Assembly: GCF_028649395.1 (NCBI RefSeq)
Contig: NZ_JAQSUW010000018.1
Span: forward strand, 62,001 to 126,000
Reading direction: 5' to 3'
Source of the DNA: Pseudomonas sp. Gutcm_11s
Lineage (GTDB): Bacteria; Pseudomonadota; Gammaproteobacteria; Pseudomonadales; Pseudomonadaceae
DNA length: 64,000 bases
Shown: piece after piece, positions 62,790-64,000 of the stretch
Layout of the letters: the number at the start of each line of letters is the position of its first letter
Position numbering within the stretch: position 1 is the stretch's first letter
The notes under the pieces: model-generated
What the model was told of the DNA's origin: nothing
Seen by the model: the letters and a program-made list of their open reading frames with translations, nothing else
Database searches by the model: none
Translations under genes and position numbers: made by a program

Positions 62790-63374
62790 TCAGCGTTCCT
62801 GCGGTTTTTCTGCGGCCTGCCAGAGCACCTCGCTGATCTGCGTGCGCCGTGCGATCAATCGTGCGGCGACGAACAGCAGGTCGGACAGGCGATTGACGTA
62901 GGCCATGCCCACCGGGCGCAGCGGCTCTATCGCGTTGAGTTGCTGGCAACGGCGCTCGCTGGTGCGCGCCAGGCTGCGGCAGACGTGGGCCTGCGCCACC
63001 AGGCGCGAACCGCCGGGGAGGATGAAGTTCTGCAGCGGGCCGAGCTCCTCGTTCCAGCGGTCGATGGCCGCCTCCAGGCGCTCCACTTCTGGTTCCTGCA
63101 GCGCCTGGTAATCGGGCATCGCCAGTTCGCCGCCGAGGTCAAACAGGCGGTGTTGGCAAGGCTCCAGCACCTCGATGATCTCGCCCAGGCCGGGCCACAG
63201 GGCCGCCTGCTCGGCGAGATCGGCCAGCAGCAGGCCGAGCTGGCTGTTCAGCGTATCCAGCTCGCCCATGGCTTCGACGCGCGGATGATCCTTGGTCACC
63301 CGGCGGCCATCGGCCAGGCCGGTCTCGCCCTTGTCGCCGGTCTTTGTGTAGATCTTGCTCAGTCGGTAACCCAT
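62790..63374 (-). CDS. Cob(I)yrinic acid a,c-diamide adenosyltransferase, PduO/MMAB type
   Basis: A 194-residue PduO-type ATP:cobalamin adenosyltransferase that makes adenosylcobalamin. The N-terminal ATP motif IYTKTGDKGETGL (about 8-20) and the C-terminal RSLARTSERRC, then YVNRLSDLLFVAAR, are diagnostic. All five helices appear present. It overlaps the sensor kinase stop by one base. Confidence 0.95.
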   Translation of the reverse strand: MGYRLSKIYTKTGDKGETGLADGRRVTKDHPRVEAMGELDTLNSQLGLLLADLAEQAALWPGLGEIIEVLEPCQHRLFDLGGELAMPDYQALQEPEVERLEAAIDRWNEELGPLQNFILPGGSRLVAQAHVCRSLARTSERRCQQLNAIEPLRPVGMAYVNRLSDLLFVAARLIARRTQISEVLWQAAEKPQER

Positions 63375-64000
63375 CAGCTGTTGATGCCTTCGGTAGGAGC
63401 GGTCAGCGGCAGGCGCAGGGTGAAGCAGGTGCCCTTGCCCTGGGCGGATTGCACTTCCAGCTGACCTTTGTGGTTGTTGGTGACGATGAAGTAGGACACG
63501 GACAGGCCGAGGCCGGTGCCCTGGCCGACTTCCTTGGTAGTGAAGAAGGGCTCGAAGATGCGCTTGCGCACCAGCTCGGGCATGCCGATGCCGTTGTCTT
63601 CCACCTGGACTTCCGCCCAGGGCGGATTGAGGCGGGTGCGCAGGACGATGCGTCCCGGCTCGGTGTCGTCGTCACGCAGGTGGATGGCCTGGGCGGCGTT
63701 CTTCAGCAGGTTGAGCAGGACTTGCTCGAGTTCGTTGGCGGTGGCCGGCACCGGGCCGAGCTGGGCGTCGAAATCGCGTTCGATGGCGATGCCCTTGAAG
63801 TCGAAGCTCTCGGTCAGGTCGAAGTCGTTGCCGGCGATTTCCAGCGCCTGGTCGATCAGCACCGTCAGCTGGCAGGGCGCCAGCTGGCGGTTGCTGCGCC
63901 GGCTGAAGGCGAGCATGTGGGTGACGATCTTGGCTGCCCTCGAGCCGGCCTGGGCGATGCCATCGAGCAGCTGGGGAATCTCGCGGTTGTGCAGGTAGGC
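63374..64000 (-). CDS. Sensor histidine kinase, C-terminal part (truncated by window edge)
   Basis: The last 208 codons of a two-component histidine kinase; the frame is open to the right edge, so sensor and most of the dimerisation domain are missing. Seen are the end of the helical hairpin (IVTHMLAFSRR), the N box VLLNLLKNAAQAI, the G1 box EDNGIGMPE, the F box and the G2 box GQGTGLGLS. The HxxN-type phosphohistidine lies outside. The partner regulator is not in the window. Confidence 0.93.
   Translation of the reverse strand, partial: AYLHNREIPQLLDGIAQAGSRAAKIVTHMLAFSRRSNRQLAPCQLTVLIDQALEIAGNDFDLTESFDFKGIAIERDFDAQLGPVPATANELEQVLLNLLKNAAQAIHLRDDDTEPGRIVLRTRLNPPWAEVQVEDNGIGMPELVRKRIFEPFFTTKEVGQGTGLGLSVSYFIVTNNHKGQLEVQSAQGKGTCFTLRLPLTAPTEGINS

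Overview
The window is a core-chromosome segment of a high-GC Pseudomonas. This rests on protein-level resemblance to Pseudomonas families (AlgW, a 448-residue TrpS, fused CysNC, Ttg2/Mla, short-form HisG) and on gene order, which as I recall it matches the rpoN-murA-algW-rplM-mraZ-ftsZ-secA stretch of P. aeruginosa. I cannot name the species. I see no phage, transposon, CRISPR array, integron or tRNA. Almost everything is essential or housekeeping, so most findings concern regulation, start codons and domain fusions rather than a new system.

Layout. 1-7.9 kb: the end of a ZIP metal transporter, then on the minus strand kdsD-kdsC-lptC-lptA-lptB (Kdo synthesis and LPS transport), rpoN-hpf-ptsN-rapZ-ptsO (sigma-54 and the nitrogen PTS). 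8.0-11.1 kb: mlaFEDCB phospholipid transport, ending in a clear terminator. 11.1-15.9 kb: ibaG-murA-hisG and hisD-hisC. 16-24.8 kb: algW (minus), a Nif3-type protein, cysD-cysNC sulfate activation, a YhcB-type protein, a small hydrolase, trpS and zapE. 24.8-28.2 kb: the most accessory-like part, with a GlxA/AraC regulator divergent from an LCAD-like acyl-CoA dehydrogenase and followed by an aldo/keto reductase. 28.4-33.3 kb: rplM-rpsI, petABC (cytochrome bc1) and sspA-sspB. 33.3-36.8 kb (minus): lpoA-yraN-gmhA-dolP-like envelope genes.

36.9-56.2 kb: rsmI, the RNase P RNA gene rnpB, then the complete division and cell-wall (dcw) cluster mraZ-rsmH-ftsL-ftsI-murE-murF-mraY-murD-ftsW-murG-murC-ddlB-ftsQ-ftsA-ftsZ, followed by lpxC and a terminator. 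The cluster is nearly gapless from mraZ to ftsQ and has a strong promoter carrying three 10-bp-phased MraZ boxes. 56.3-64 kb: a dciA-like gene (minus), secA, argJ, a GST, a Nudix-ThiE-like fusion, a cob(I)alamin adenosyltransferase (minus), and the 3' part of a sensor histidine kinase that runs off the right edge.

Together the window encodes much of the cell envelope: peptidoglycan precursors (MurA, C-G, MraY, Ddl), septation (FtsA, I, L, Q, W, Z), lipid A commitment (LpxC), Kdo and LPS export (KdsC/D, LptA/B/C), outer-membrane lipid asymmetry (Mla), envelope stress (AlgW) and protein export (SecA). The items most worth a second look are a YegP/DUF1508-like extension on TrpS, a yraN gene whose family-consistent start is AUU, Crc/Hfq-type CA motifs in place of a Shine-Dalgarno on the GlxA regulator, the MraZ-box promoter, a rare-codon patch in ftsA, and a Nudix protein whose ThiE-like domain has lost its signature residues.
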